Below, in pieces: positions 8,111 through 17,492 of a DNA stretch of 64,000 nucleotides. The notes under the pieces are model-generated. The model saw nothing but the letters and a program-made list of their open reading frames with translations. It had not been told where the DNA came from and searched no databases. The stretch spans positions 62,001 to 126,000 of the forward strand of contig JADJCV010000002.1 in NCBI GenBank assembly GCA_016703025.1, in the 5' to 3' direction. Within the stretch, counting starts at the first letter, position 1. Every line of letters begins with the position of its first letter. Source of the DNA: Candidatus Avedoeria danica (GTDB lineage: Bacteria; Chloroflexota; Anaerolineae; Epilineales; Epilineaceae). The position numbers and the translations under genes are program-made.

Positions 8111-10498
8111 ATGAAGACCCGTGCCCTCATCCTCGCCCTGCTCCTGCTCGGCATCACCTTCCAGGCCACCGGCGTCGCGGCGCAAGAACTGCCGCCGCGC
8201 GCGTTCTTCGTCGATGCTTCGGGACGGGTGCGCGTTCAGGTGACGTCTTCGCCGGACCACTACTACGTGCTCTACTTCCGCGAGGACCTGCCTTCAGGCC
8301 CGGAGCATGCCGTCTCGATGGCGCTCGGCCAGGAGGGCATGACGACGCTGACCGAGCCGCTGTCGGCCTATCCCCAGGCGCACTATCGCGTCGTGCAGTA
8401 CCCCCTCGCGGATCCCGGCGACATCGACGGCGACGGCATCGACGACCTCGAGGAGTTCGCGAACGTCGGCCGCCTCGGCCCGTTCAACCCGGCCGCCGCG
8501 ATCGCCTTCGTCGACGGCGCCGTCGCCATCCCGGATCGGACGACCTTCGAGGCCCTGTCGTATGAGGGCGAGGAGGTGCTCATCGACGGTCACCTCAAGG
8601 ACCTGGAGTTCGTGAAGTTCTATCTCCTGGACACGAACACGGCCAACCCCAAGGTCTACTTCATGAACACCGTCACGCACCGGGCGCACGGTCGCTTCGC
8701 CAGCACGATCGGGATCCCCAGCGGCGGACGCGGGCGCCCCACGCCCGGACAGATGCGCGGCGAGATCGTCTACCACCCCAAGGTGGTGAGCCCGAGCGGA
8801 AGCCTGGGCGTCTACCGCTTCGAGTTCGAGCCGAACGACAGCTACGCCTTCGCCGACGTGCAGAAGGGCTACGAGCTGCTGGCCAAGAACATGCCCTTGC
8901 TGCAGAACAACCTGGCCTACTACCCGATGCCGAACGCCGCCCTGCCCCGCTACCGGCAGGAGAAGGCGCTGTATGATGCCTCGCGGGTCAAGATCATCCT
9001 GGACGAGGACATCTACGCCGACACCACCTACATCCCGCTGAACGTCGCCGAAGGCTACGGGCTGCTCACCGTCATGGACCCGAACGCGCGACCCAACGCG
9101 CGGGACATCGTCATCTATGAGGCGCTCCCCAACGAGATGCCCCGGGTGGGCGGCATCATCACGACCGTGCCGCAGACGCCCCTCTCGCACGTCAACCTGC
9201 GCGCGATCCAGGACCACGTGCCCAACGCCTACATCGCCGGCGCGGTGACGAATCCAGCGATCGCGCCCCTGATCGGGAAGCACGTCTACTACCGCGTCAG
9301 GGCCGACGGCTACGAGCTGCGCGAGTCGACGCTGGCCGAGGTCGAGGCGCACTATGCCGGGCTGCGCCCAGCGGAGCCGCAGGTCCCCGTTCGCGACCTG
9401 AGCGCCACCGACATCGCGCCGCTCGACGCGATCGGCTTCGAGCACTGGACCCGCTTCGGCGTCAAGGCCGCCAACGTGGCCGCGATGCGGGACTTCGGCT
9501 TTCCCGAGGGGACGGTTCCGGACGGCTTCGCCGTCCCGTTCTCCTTCTACGACGCCTTCATGCAGCACAACGGCTTCTACGAGCGCGTCCACGCCCTCCT
9601 CGAGGACCCCGCCTTCCTCGGTGACTACGACGTGCAGGAGGCGCGATTGAAGAAGCTCCGGGACGACATCGAGGACGCGGACATGCCGCCATCCATGCTG
9701 ACGGCGCTGGCCGGGATGCAGGCGTCCTTCCCGGTCGGCCAGCCGATTCGCTGTCGTTCCAGCACGAACAACGAGGACCTGCCGGGCTTCAGCGGCGCCG
9801 GCCTGTACGACTCCTTCACGCACAACCCGGACGAGGGCCACATCGCAAAATCCATCAAGCAGGTCTACGCCAGCACCTGGACCTTCCGCGCCTTCGACGA
9901 GCGCCAGTTCTACCGCGTCGACCACTTCATGACCGCGATGGGCGTGCTGGTGCACGCGAACTACGAGGGCGAGGCGGCCAACGGGGTCGGCGTGAGCACG
10001 GATCCGATCTACCAGACCCGGGGCACGTACTACCTGAACACGCAGGTGGGCGAGAACCTCGTGACGAACCCGGACGCGCTCTCGGTCCCGGAGGAGATCC
10101 TCCTGGGCGCCGCGGAGGGCAGCGGCTACACCATCGTCCGCCCCTCGAACCAGGTGGCCGACGGCGCACAGCTCCTGTCGGAGACGCACCTCGAGGAGAT
10201 GCGCCGCTACCTCGGCGTCATCCACGCGGAGTTCAAGAAGCTGTACGGTGCGAGCGCCGACGCGACATTCGCCATGGAGATCGAGTACAAGATCACCGGC
10301 GACGACGTCCTGGAGATCAAGCAGGCCCGGCCCTGGCTCTCGGGCGACACGCCCGAGCCCGGCGTCACACCGACCCAGTCACCGCCCGATCCGACGCCCG
10401 CACCGCCCAGCCCGACCCCAGCGATCCCGCCGACCCAGGCCGCGCCCGGCCATCGCATCTTCCTGCCCAGCGTGCGCAACACGGATCACGGGGCGTAG
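8111..10498 (+). CDS. exported dikinase-like protein (phosphohistidine-like and PPDK ATP-grasp domains)
   Basis: The 795-residue product has a clear signal peptide (residues 1-24, cleavage near VAAQE). It then has an unassigned N-terminal region containing a DIDGDGIDDLEE calcium-like loop. A phosphohistidine-like segment at about residues 345-370 (TPLSHVNLRA, candidate His about 361) resembles glucan water dikinase. A PPDK_N-type ATP-grasp domain spans about residues 450-760 with CRSSTNNEDLPGFSGAGLYD. The order, histidine domain before ATP-grasp, is that of water dikinases, not PEP synthase. A Pro/Thr linker and a C-terminal RIFLPSVRN motif end the protein. GGAG lies 8 bases ahead of the ATG. 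Such enzymes need ATP, so a secreted form is puzzling. The gene overlaps the convergent metalloprotease gene by 13 bp. Confidence 0.78.
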   Translation: MKTRALILALLLLGITFQATGVAAQELPPRAFFVDASGRVRVQVTSSPDHYYVLYFREDLPSGPEHAVSMALGQEGMTTLTEPLSAYPQAHYRVVQYPLADPGDIDGDGIDDLEEFANVGRLGPFNPAAAIAFVDGAVAIPDRTTFEALSYEGEEVLIDGHLKDLEFVKFYLLDTNTANPKVYFMNTVTHRAHGRFASTIGIPSGGRGRPTPGQMRGEIVYHPKVVSPSGSLGVYRFEFEPNDSYAFADVQKGYELLAKNMPLLQNNLAYYPMPNAALPRYRQEKALYDASRVKIILDEDIYADTTYIPLNVAEGYGLLTVMDPNARPNARDIVIYEALPNEMPRVGGIITTVPQTPLSHVNLRAIQDHVPNAYIAGAVTNPAIAPLIGKHVYYRVRADGYELRESTLAEVEAHYAGLRPAEPQVPVRDLSATDIAPLDAIGFEHWTRFGVKAANVAAMRDFGFPEGTVPDGFAVPFSFYDAFMQHNGFYERVHALLEDPAFLGDYDVQEARLKKLRDDIEDADMPPSMLTALAGMQASFPVGQPIRCRSSTNNEDLPGFSGAGLYDSFTHNPDEGHIAKSIKQVYASTWTFRAFDERQFYRVDHFMTAMGVLVHANYEGEAANGVGVSTDPIYQTRGTYYLNTQVGENLVTNPDALSVPEEILLGAAEGSGYTIVRPSNQVADGAQLLSETHLEEMRRYLGVIHAEFKKLYGASADATFAMEIEYKITGDDVLEIKQARPWLSGDTPEPGVTPTQSPPDPTPAPPSPTPAIPPTQAAPGHRIFLPSVRNTDHGA

Positions 10499-13400
10499 AC
10501 CCGGAAGTTGTCGAAGCGCGCCTCGAGCACCGGCACCGAAGCCTCGGCGTACCAACCCAACCGGCCGGCCGGGATCCGCTCGGCCGGGGGCGCGCCGACT
10601 TCGGCGCCGCCGACGAACAGGCGCAGGCGGTCGCCGCGGCGGGCGAGCATGAGGTGGCCGGACGTGCCGACGGGCGGTACGGCGGGTGAATCCGTCCAGG
10701 GCACGAGGGTACGCCAGGTGCTGTCCGTGCTTCGGAAGAGGCCGTAGCGGCCAGTGCTGTGGATGCCGAAGATCGTGAAGTCCGTCCCCGCGTCGTTCAA
10801 GCCAAGGACGAGCGCGGCTGCGCCGACGCCGCCGTCGACCCGCACGTCGCCTTCGACGATGAGGTCGTCGCCGCGGGTGCCGCCGGACGTCCACCGGGTC
10901 TTGTCGGCGCTCTCGATGGCGATGCGATACTCGCCGCCGGCATAGCCGTACGCCGAGCTGTCGGATGCGCCGACCGGCCAGCCGCTGCCGGCGTCGGAGA
11001 AGTCGTCCGCGCGGCCGAGGGAGCTGGCGATGTACAGCGAGCTGGCGCGCGATGTCGACTCCCCGCCGGCGGTCACCTTCACCGCGAGTTCGTACAGCGC
11101 CGGAGGGACATCGTTGCCGACCGTCCGTTCGAAGCGGAACCAGTTTGCGCCGGGCGGCAAGGACAGCGTGCCTTGCCACGACAGGCCGTCCGCGACGAAG
11201 CCGCTCTCGGAGGTCACGCGGAACGCGACATCGCGCTCCACCGCCAGCGCCTCGTCGTTCACGACCAGTCCCCACAGCCAGACGGTGTCGCCGGCGACGA
11301 ACGCCGTGCGGGCGCGGTTGGCGGGATCCGTCGTGAGGGCCCCGGCCACGCGTTGGGCCGTCCCGGCGACCGATGGCGTGGATGTCGGCGGGGTGGCCGG
11401 CATCGTCGAGGTCGCCGTTGGCGTCGGTGCGACGGGGGCTGTTGCGGTGGATGTTGCGGTGGCCGCAGCCGTGTCCGTTGGGGGGATGGGCACGGTGGCG
11501 GTGCGGGTCGCGGTCGGTCGCCGGGTGGGGGACGGGCCGGGCGTGGGCGGCGGCGGAGGCGCGCCGCCGCCGCAGCGCACCGCGGGCGGATCGGCCTGCG
11601 CGTTGCTCGCGGCGCGCAGGCCGACTGCGGCAACCGACGCGTCGTCTGCCGCGGCGACGTCAGGGACGGGGCCGGGCGACGATCCGTTGCGGGCGGCGGG
11701 CAGGTAGGCGACCGACCCGCGCTCCAGGCGGAACGTGTGCTGCAGGAAGTCATCCGCCGGTTCGGCCGCCATCCGCGCCCAGTAGTCGGCGTTGCTCACC
11801 TGGAGCGGCGCGGACGGCCGGTATCCGGGCGCGTGGGCGACGATGTAGGCCGTGGCGTCGACCTGCGGGTCCGGGCCGTAGAAGTGGAGCCGGCCGGTGG
11901 CGACGTCCAGTCGCTGCCGCCAGGCGTGGTTGCGCTCGGCCAGGGGCGGCGCGTAGCAGCGGCTGATCGTGAAGTCCTGGATGGGCACGGGCGCGCCGGT
12001 GGCCGCGTCGACGGCGTCGGCCGCGATGAAGGATCCGGCCTGCGCGGGCGCCTTCCGCCGCCCGCGCTGCGCGGCGCCGGCCGTGCGCCCGATCGCCTCG
12101 CCCGCGTCGTAGGCCTTGTTGCCGTTCGCGTCGTCGAACAGGCCGTGGGCGACGAAGAGCGCTTCGAGCTGCGTGAGGCTTTCGCCCGGCGGAATCTGCG
12201 ACCCGACATCGGCCGCCGTGAGGACGTCGAACAAGTGCTTCACGTCCAGGATGTGGCCGTAGCCGGCCGGAGCGTGCGATGGGCGGCCGATCCCCTGGCC
12301 CCAGTCGCGCGTCAGCAGCTCCCACAGCGAGCGGAGGTCGACCGCGACGCCGTCCCGGTACGCCCCGCTCGGGAAGCGGGTCGCGTCGAGGTCGTCCGCC
12401 GCGTCGTGGACGTCCCACAGCAGGCTGGCGACGGCGAACTCCTCGTTCGTCCAGGCCAGGTAGTTGTCCTCCATGTTGAGGGGCACGCCGCTGACCACGT
12501 ACAGCTGCGGGCGCGGGCTGCGGGCGATCTCCTGGTTCACGAGCATGGCGTAGAACTCGGCGAAGCCCTCCACCCACGAGTCCGTGCTGGACGGGTTCTT
12601 GTAGCCGGAATGGTTCGCCGTGTTCGGCGCCCAGGGCAGCCGGTTGCCGAGGGCGTCGGCCATGACGTGGTGCCCGAACTCGTGCCACTCGCGGTTCGTC
12701 GGCCGATCGCTGTCCATGTAGTAGCTGGCGGCGCTTCGTGACTCGACGTTGATGTACGCGTCGCGGCCGGCCGAGTCCGCGGAGAGCGTGATCGGGCCGT
12801 GCCAGAAGACGCCGGCGTCGCGCGAATACATCACGACGTCCACCGGCAGGTTGAGGTCGAGCGTCTGGCCGAGCGCCTCGGCCAGCAGCGCCGCCTGGCG
12901 GGTGTGGAAGTACGCCACGGCCAGCGACCCGAGGTCGTCGGGCTGGATGCGCGCGTCGATGTCGAAGTTCGATGGCGCGGTGAACGCGAGGTTCCGCGTG
13001 ACGTCGCCCTCGGCCTCGGCGAGCTGCATCGGGAACGTCCGCAGGTGCACGGGCAGCGGCGGGCTCGTGCGGCCGTACGTGATGCGGAACGTCGTCGGCT
13101 GGACGGCGGCGTAGCTGAGCGTCGTGCTGATGACGAGCCCGTCCTGCTTGGGGACGTCGTCCAGGACGTACGCGCCGTCCGGCGGCAGGCTGAGCGTGCG
13201 GCGGAGGACGCGCTGGCCGCGCATCAAAGACACCGGTGCGCCGATGACGGGGTAGGTCTCGCTCGCGTCCGGCGCGCCGTACACCCGCCCGCGGATCGTG
13301 AGCTTTTCGACCGGCGCCGTCTCGGGGCGGTCGCGGGATGCGCTGAAGATGTCCTGCCGGTAGCCCTCGGGATCCGCGTGCATGTTCCGCTCGTCCGTCC

Positions 13401-14610
13401 ACGCCACGTGCGCGCCGCCTTCGTCGTCGACCGCCAGTGAGACGTAATCCAGCGCGGGGCAGCAGCGATCCGTGACCCTCTCGGACGCGCCCCACGCCTT
13501 GCCGGCCGGCCGGAAGCCGAAGCGCACGACGCCCGCCGGGAGGAAGAGCCCCCCCACCGGGTCGTGCTGCAGCCAGGCCAGGTAGACATCGCCCGCGTCG
13601 TTCGTGTCGATGGACGACCCGCTGCGCCGCGGCCCGTAGCCGGCCGCGTCGAAGTCCAGCCACACGGGCGGCTGCCACGCTCCGCCGGCCGGGCGCTCCG
13701 TATAGAACAGCGCCGCGTTCGCCGGCGCGGACCGGGCGCCCGTCCAAACGGCATGCGCGCCGCCGGCCGGGTCGACGGCGATGTCCGGATCGCTGATGAG
13801 CCAGTTCCCGTCGTCCAGCCGCGCGCTGGCCGTCCAGCGCCCGCCGAAGGGCCGGTGGGCGTAGCGGAGCGAACCGTTCTCGACCCAAACGACGTGGTCG
13901 TTGCCGGCCTCGTCCATCGCCAGGCGTGGCTGGAGGCGCGGTCCGGACGGCGCGTTCTCGTCGACCGGCACCGCGGCCGACCAGCTGCCGCCTGTGGGCC
14001 GGTAGCTGAAGAAGACATCGCTCACCCCGGCGCCGCCGCCCACCCAGACGGCCGCGGCGTTGCCGGCCCCGTCCACCTGCAGGTCCGGCCGATCCTGCCA
14101 CTGGGCCGACCCTTCCGGCGCGTTCAATCGAACGTTTTCCGAGAACGTGCCGCCGGCGGGCGCGCTGCTGAAGTAGACGTCGGCCTTGTCTGCATTCTGG
14201 AACTGCCCGCTGAAGTCCCGCCCGTCCAGCCAGATGACGTACGTCGCCCCCCGCCCGTCCACGCCGATCGACGGGTAGGCCTTGCGGGCGACGAAGTTGT
14301 CGCTCGCGCTCGCCTGCAGCGCCAACGGCCCGGCGCCGGTCCACGCGCCGAAGCCGATGAACGGCAGGCAGCCGGGCGCCTGGCGGATGAACGTGCTGCA
14401 GTCGAACCACGCGGCGTAGCCGTTCGTGCCCCCGGCCGCGACGGCCGGCATGGCGTGCGGCGCGCCGTTGGGGTTCAGCGTGAGCTGGCGGTTCGTGCTC
14501 CAGGGCTCGTCGGCCGGGCGGGCGGCGAGGTCGGGGCGGTCGCCGTGCGCCAGGAGGGCGAGGGAGACGAGGGCAGCTGGTACGGCGCGGGCGGGACGCA
14601 GGGGGCGCAC
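10486..14610 (-). CDS. giant secreted HExxH metalloprotease with C-terminal jelly-roll domain
   Basis: The protein (1374 residues) begins with a signal peptide, then repeats of a sialidase- or BNR-like propeller (about residues 60-430). A carboxypeptidase-regulatory-like segment follows, then a zinc-protease domain with HEFGHH (about residue 641) and EGFAEFYAM about 40 residues later as candidate third ligand. After a YLPAARNG motif come a long Pro/Thr/Ala linker (about residues 1020-1085) and a C-terminal domain like LamG/DUF1080 (FDNFRVYAP end). The GTG at 14610 is chosen because AGGAG sits 8 bases upstream; the longer frame from 14682 lacks this. It is probably an extracellular protease with adhesive modules. 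Substrate unknown. Confidence 0.8.
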   Translation of the reverse strand: MRPLRPARAVPAALVSLALLAHGDRPDLAARPADEPWSTNRQLTLNPNGAPHAMPAVAAGGTNGYAAWFDCSTFIRQAPGCLPFIGFGAWTGAGPLALQASASDNFVARKAYPSIGVDGRGATYVIWLDGRDFSGQFQNADKADVYFSSAPAGGTFSENVRLNAPEGSAQWQDRPDLQVDGAGNAAAVWVGGGAGVSDVFFSYRPTGGSWSAAVPVDENAPSGPRLQPRLAMDEAGNDHVVWVENGSLRYAHRPFGGRWTASARLDDGNWLISDPDIAVDPAGGAHAVWTGARSAPANAALFYTERPAGGAWQPPVWLDFDAAGYGPRRSGSSIDTNDAGDVYLAWLQHDPVGGLFLPAGVVRFGFRPAGKAWGASERVTDRCCPALDYVSLAVDDEGGAHVAWTDERNMHADPEGYRQDIFSASRDRPETAPVEKLTIRGRVYGAPDASETYPVIGAPVSLMRGQRVLRRTLSLPPDGAYVLDDVPKQDGLVISTTLSYAAVQPTTFRITYGRTSPPLPVHLRTFPMQLAEAEGDVTRNLAFTAPSNFDIDARIQPDDLGSLAVAYFHTRQAALLAEALGQTLDLNLPVDVVMYSRDAGVFWHGPITLSADSAGRDAYINVESRSAASYYMDSDRPTNREWHEFGHHVMADALGNRLPWAPNTANHSGYKNPSSTDSWVEGFAEFYAMLVNQEIARSPRPQLYVVSGVPLNMEDNYLAWTNEEFAVASLLWDVHDAADDLDATRFPSGAYRDGVAVDLRSLWELLTRDWGQGIGRPSHAPAGYGHILDVKHLFDVLTAADVGSQIPPGESLTQLEALFVAHGLFDDANGNKAYDAGEAIGRTAGAAQRGRRKAPAQAGSFIAADAVDAATGAPVPIQDFTISRCYAPPLAERNHAWRQRLDVATGRLHFYGPDPQVDATAYIVAHAPGYRPSAPLQVSNADYWARMAAEPADDFLQHTFRLERGSVAYLPAARNGSSPGPVPDVAAADDASVAAVGLRAASNAQADPPAVRCGGGAPPPPPTPGPSPTRRPTATRTATVPIPPTDTAAATATSTATAPVAPTPTATSTMPATPPTSTPSVAGTAQRVAGALTTDPANRARTAFVAGDTVWLWGLVVNDEALAVERDVAFRVTSESGFVADGLSWQGTLSLPPGANWFRFERTVGNDVPPALYELAVKVTAGGESTSRASSLYIASSLGRADDFSDAGSGWPVGASDSSAYGYAGGEYRIAIESADKTRWTSGGTRGDDLIVEGDVRVDGGVGAAALVLGLNDAGTDFTIFGIHSTGRYGLFRSTDSTWRTLVPWTDSPAVPPVGTSGHLMLARRGDRLRLFVGGAEVGAPPAERIPAGRLGWYAEASVPVLEARFDNFRVYAP

Positions 14611-14776
14611 GATGGGCTCCTGCAGCGGGCGGGGCAAGGCGGGCAAGCATACGGTGGGGGTTTGGTGGGGGTCAAACGGCATGCGGCGGCGCGATGCTCG
14701 TGGTGCCGCAGTAGGGCGCGCAGGTGGCCACCGCGTCTCTCGTCCTGATGGGATTGCCGCCTGATGGGATTGCCGC

Positions 14777-15004
14777 GTGGCCGCGTACCGCTTCAGCGAC
14801 GACCGCGATCGGATCGAACGCTTCTACAAGCACCGTGGCCGGTTCAGAGGCCTTCGCGATGACAAGGGTTACGAGCGTCAGGCCGAGGCGTTCATCTCCG
14901 GGAGCGTGTTCAGTGGCGGGGTACCAGTGATCAGGGAGCCGATGTGCGCGAACAACACGTCGGCCAACCATCAGTGGTCCGCGCCCAAACCACCTATGGT
15001 CTGA
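14777..15004 (+). CDS. doubtful 75-codon ORF or gene remnant
   Basis: A GTG-started frame encodes a charged 75-residue peptide with SDDRDRIERFYKHRG and RDDKGYERQAEAFISG, patterned like the short helical His/Tyr/Ala-rich segment at the start of some polymorphic-toxin or phage-associated domains. The end of the frame runs into the 22-bp palindromic array, so its last 13 or so residues are encoded by repeat DNA. No Shine-Dalgarno sequence is evident. It could be a decayed toxin fragment or chance; nothing around it supports an active gene. Confidence 0.25.
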   Translation: MAAYRFSDDRDRIERFYKHRGRFRGLRDDKGYERQAEAFISGSVFSGGVPVIREPMCANNTSANHQWSAPKPPMV

Positions 15005-15067
15005 CGCTGAACCATCCATGGTTTGGCGCCAAACCACCGTTGGTTTGCCCCCACAACCACACATGGT
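14966..15067. repeat. five-unit 22-bp-period array of ACCA-N4-TGGT palindromes
   Basis: Five dyads of the form AACCA-N4-TGGT begin at 14966, 14988, 15010, 15032 and 15055, giving spacings of 22, 22, 22 and 23 bp. The arms are conserved and the bases between dyads vary. The array lies between the end of the YcjF-like gene (stop at 15087) and the start of the metalloprotease gene (14610), both leftward. A 22-bp step is about two helical turns, so identical faces would be presented to a DNA-binding dimer. It could also be folded RNA. Apart from this and the doubtful ORF, I see nothing in 14611-15086. Confidence 0.75.
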
Positions 15068-15086
15068 CTGCCGCGACGCCCGCCCC

Positions 15087-16127
15087 TCAGACCGGGCCGA
15101 CGCTGCCGCCGCCCGCCTCCGGCTCCCCGCGCACCTGCATCCGCCCCCGCATCGCCGCCCCCGCCGACGCGATCCGCCGGCTCGTCTCGCTCACCGCGCC
15201 CGTCACCGCCTGCCCCGTGCCCGTCACCGCCCCCTTCACCGCCCGGCCCGCTCCGGACCACGCCCCGGCGAAGAGCACGCTGGACAGCCTCGACGCCCCG
15301 GCCACCGCGATCCCCCCGAGCAGCGCGCTGGCCTGCACGAGCGCCGTCCGCCGCAGCGTGCGGCGCGCCGGCTGCGTGAGCGCGCGGCTCTGCTCGCGGG
15401 CGATGATGCCGACCCGCAGCGTGAGGAACGCGTTGGCCGTGCCGGACAGCACGGAGTTCACGAAGATGTTCGCCGCTACCTGCAGCCCGGGCACAAGGCC
15501 GGCCGCGGAGCCGAAGACGGCGGACAGCGCGGGCTGCATCGCCTCGGCCACGTCGGCATCGTCGATCTCTCCCGAAAGGAACGCGGTCGTCACGACGTTG
15601 GCGTACAGGGTTGCCATCTCGCGTGCCCGCGGCCGCTGCGAGTAGACCTTGGCGACATCCCACGTCAGCCGCGCCTGAATCCCGAGCACGGCCAGGGCAT
15701 CCAACGCGCCGTTCTGCGAGATCGCGGTCGTGAAGAACGCCCGACTGGCGGCCGTCTTGATCCGCTCGGTGGCCAGGGCATCCAACTGCGCCAGCGCCGC
15801 CTCGACGTCGCTGCGCGAGGTCAGCGACTGCCCGCGGAGGTGCGGGTTCGACGCCAGCCGGCGCCGGAGTCGTTCCAGGTGCTGCTCGAACTCAGGACCG
15901 TCGTCCGTTTCAGGTGGGATCAACGGTGCCGGGAGGCGCAGGACGAGCACGATCGGCACGGCGGTCACGACGCCGAGGGCACAGACGAGCGCCCAGAACA
16001 CCGCCTGTCCGAGTGCGGGGCTGACGCGCGCCGCCAGATCGGCCAACTGCAGGATCTGGTTCGTCACGACCACCGCGGCGGCCAAGCCGATGGCGACGGC
16101 GAACCAGAGCATGATGCGGCGGGTCAT
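15087..16127 (-). CDS. YcjF-like (DUF697) membrane protein
   Basis: The 346-residue protein has two N-terminal membrane segments (about residues 6-24 and 44-64), a charged helical region, then an Ala/Val-rich block with ATERIKTAASRAFFTTAIS and ALAVLGIQARLTWDVAKVY, typical of the DUF697/YcjF family of inner-membrane proteins. A Ser/Gly/Ala-rich tail of about 60 residues follows. Family members often accompany dynamin- or GTPase-like proteins, but none is adjacent here. The ATG at 16127 is taken because the preceding 22 codons of the longer frame are unlike the family. No good ribosome site is visible. Function unknown. Confidence 0.65.
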   Translation of the reverse strand: MTRRIMLWFAVAIGLAAAVVVTNQILQLADLAARVSPALGQAVFWALVCALGVVTAVPIVLVLRLPAPLIPPETDDGPEFEQHLERLRRRLASNPHLRGQSLTSRSDVEAALAQLDALATERIKTAASRAFFTTAISQNGALDALAVLGIQARLTWDVAKVYSQRPRAREMATLYANVVTTAFLSGEIDDADVAEAMQPALSAVFGSAAGLVPGLQVAANIFVNSVLSGTANAFLTLRVGIIAREQSRALTQPARRTLRRTALVQASALLGGIAVAGASRLSSVLFAGAWSGAGRAVKGAVTGTGQAVTGAVSETSRRIASAGAAMRGRMQVRGEPEAGGGSVGPV

Positions 16128-16309
16128 GACGGTTCGACCGGAGCAAGGAGGATCGATGCGTCGATGTAGCTCGCCATGCGGCCCACGTCCCATCCTCGGC
16201 CACGCCGAGTGCTAGGCCGGCGCATGCGCTGCCGGCAATCCGGGTGCGATCCGCACGGAGCGGCCGGCAGGGACGATGATAGGCCGGCCGGTACTCGACG
16301 GCCAAGCGA

Positions 16310-17482
16310 CTACTTGAGCCGCTCCAGTAGCGGAATGAACAGCCGCCGCGTCGGCGCACGCCCGTTCGACGCGCTCAGGAACGGCTCGAACGTCACCGCC
16401 CCGAGCGTGGGGTCGTCGACGAAGTCCACGATGTGCTCGGCGATCCGCGTGCGATCCGTCGTGCCCCACCAGTTCAGCACGGCGTTCAGGCCGTTCGGAC
16501 TGGCGTTCCGCAGGTCGAACCGCCGCCCGTCCGGCGCACGGTTGTCGTGCAGGTCGTTGTTCGTGATCGTCACGGACGTGAGATGCGGCGAGATCACGGC
16601 GATCCCCGCGTTCAGCGGGCCGGCCACGTGGTTATCGGTGATCACGTTGTCCCGGATGACGCCGTCGAACCCGAAGTCCAGGTACAGCCCACCCTCGCCG
16701 TTGAACTGCACGATGTTGCCGGCGAAGTCGAGACGCATGACGCTACCGCTCCGGACGTAGAGACCCCGCGAGCCGTTGGAGGAGATCACGTTGTCGAGAA
16801 GCGCGAGGTCGCCGGCGTTGGCCGCAACGCCGTTGGCGCCGTTGTGGTGGATCCGGCTGTCGCGAATGCGCGTTGGGCCGGGTTCGGCGACGCCGGCGGT
16901 GGCACGCTTGAACACCCCGTTGCCGGCGCTGTGTTCGATCGTGCAATGGGAGAGGAAGGGTGAGCCCCCGCCGATTAGGACGGCCCCATCGGTGTCCCCG
17001 CCCGCATGTCGGACGTCACAGTGCTCGAGGACCGTACCGCTGACGTACGTGCCCATCCGATCGAAGCGGGCACCGGCGCCGATCAGTTGAAGCCCCGTCC
17101 AGTCGCCGGGCCGCGGCTCCGCGCGGGCCGACTCGAAGCGGATGCGGGCCTCCTCCGTGCCCCGCGCGACGAGCGTGCCCTGAACCTGCAGGGCGGTGTC
17201 CGGCGCGAACCGCAGGGTCGTTCCAGGGGCGATCGTCAAGGTGGCGTCCGCCATGACCAACAGGTTGCCGACGACCGCATAGCTGCGGCACTCGGTGGGG
17301 CCCCACGTCGTGTCCGCCCGGACGACGCCGGAGACCTCGCAGGCCGCGCCCTGCCCCAGCGCTGCGCCGACGCCCGCCGGCAACGCGAGGGCGGCGACGA
17401 CGACCGCTCCGGCGAACGCGCGGCGCGTCGGCCGCCATCGCCCCATGCCGGGCGACCCTTCGGACCCGCGCGATCGGCTCAT
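16310..17482 (-). CDS. secreted right-handed parallel beta-helix protein
   Basis: The 390-residue product has a basic N-terminus and a hydrophobic signal (about residues 22-43, ending GAALGQG). It is followed by a parallel beta-helix: repeated NxI/V-type rungs such as LLDNVISSNGSRGLYV, DNVITDNHVAG and VTITNNDLHDN. A rung-typical NWWGTTD cap follows and the protein ends in the exported-protein motif RRLFIPLLERLK. Related folds include pectate lyases and surface adhesins, but no catalytic set was recognised. The ATG at 17482 lies 11 bases downstream of the aldolase stop codon, so the two genes are probably cotranscribed; another ATG at 17446 is possible. Confidence 0.7.
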   Translation of the reverse strand: MSRSRGSEGSPGMGRWRPTRRAFAGAVVVAALALPAGVGAALGQGAACEVSGVVRADTTWGPTECRSYAVVGNLLVMADATLTIAPGTTLRFAPDTALQVQGTLVARGTEEARIRFESARAEPRPGDWTGLQLIGAGARFDRMGTYVSGTVLEHCDVRHAGGDTDGAVLIGGGSPFLSHCTIEHSAGNGVFKRATAGVAEPGPTRIRDSRIHHNGANGVAANAGDLALLDNVISSNGSRGLYVRSGSVMRLDFAGNIVQFNGEGGLYLDFGFDGVIRDNVITDNHVAGPLNAGIAVISPHLTSVTITNNDLHDNRAPDGRRFDLRNASPNGLNAVLNWWGTTDRTRIAEHIVDFVDDPTLGAVTFEPFLSASNGRAPTRRLFIPLLERLK

Positions 17483-17492
17483 CGCTCGGACC

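Noticed and set aside
14966..15067. CRISPR array
   Set aside because: The conserved unit is a 13-base dyad with a 22-bp period and spacers under 10 bases; no cas genes are near.
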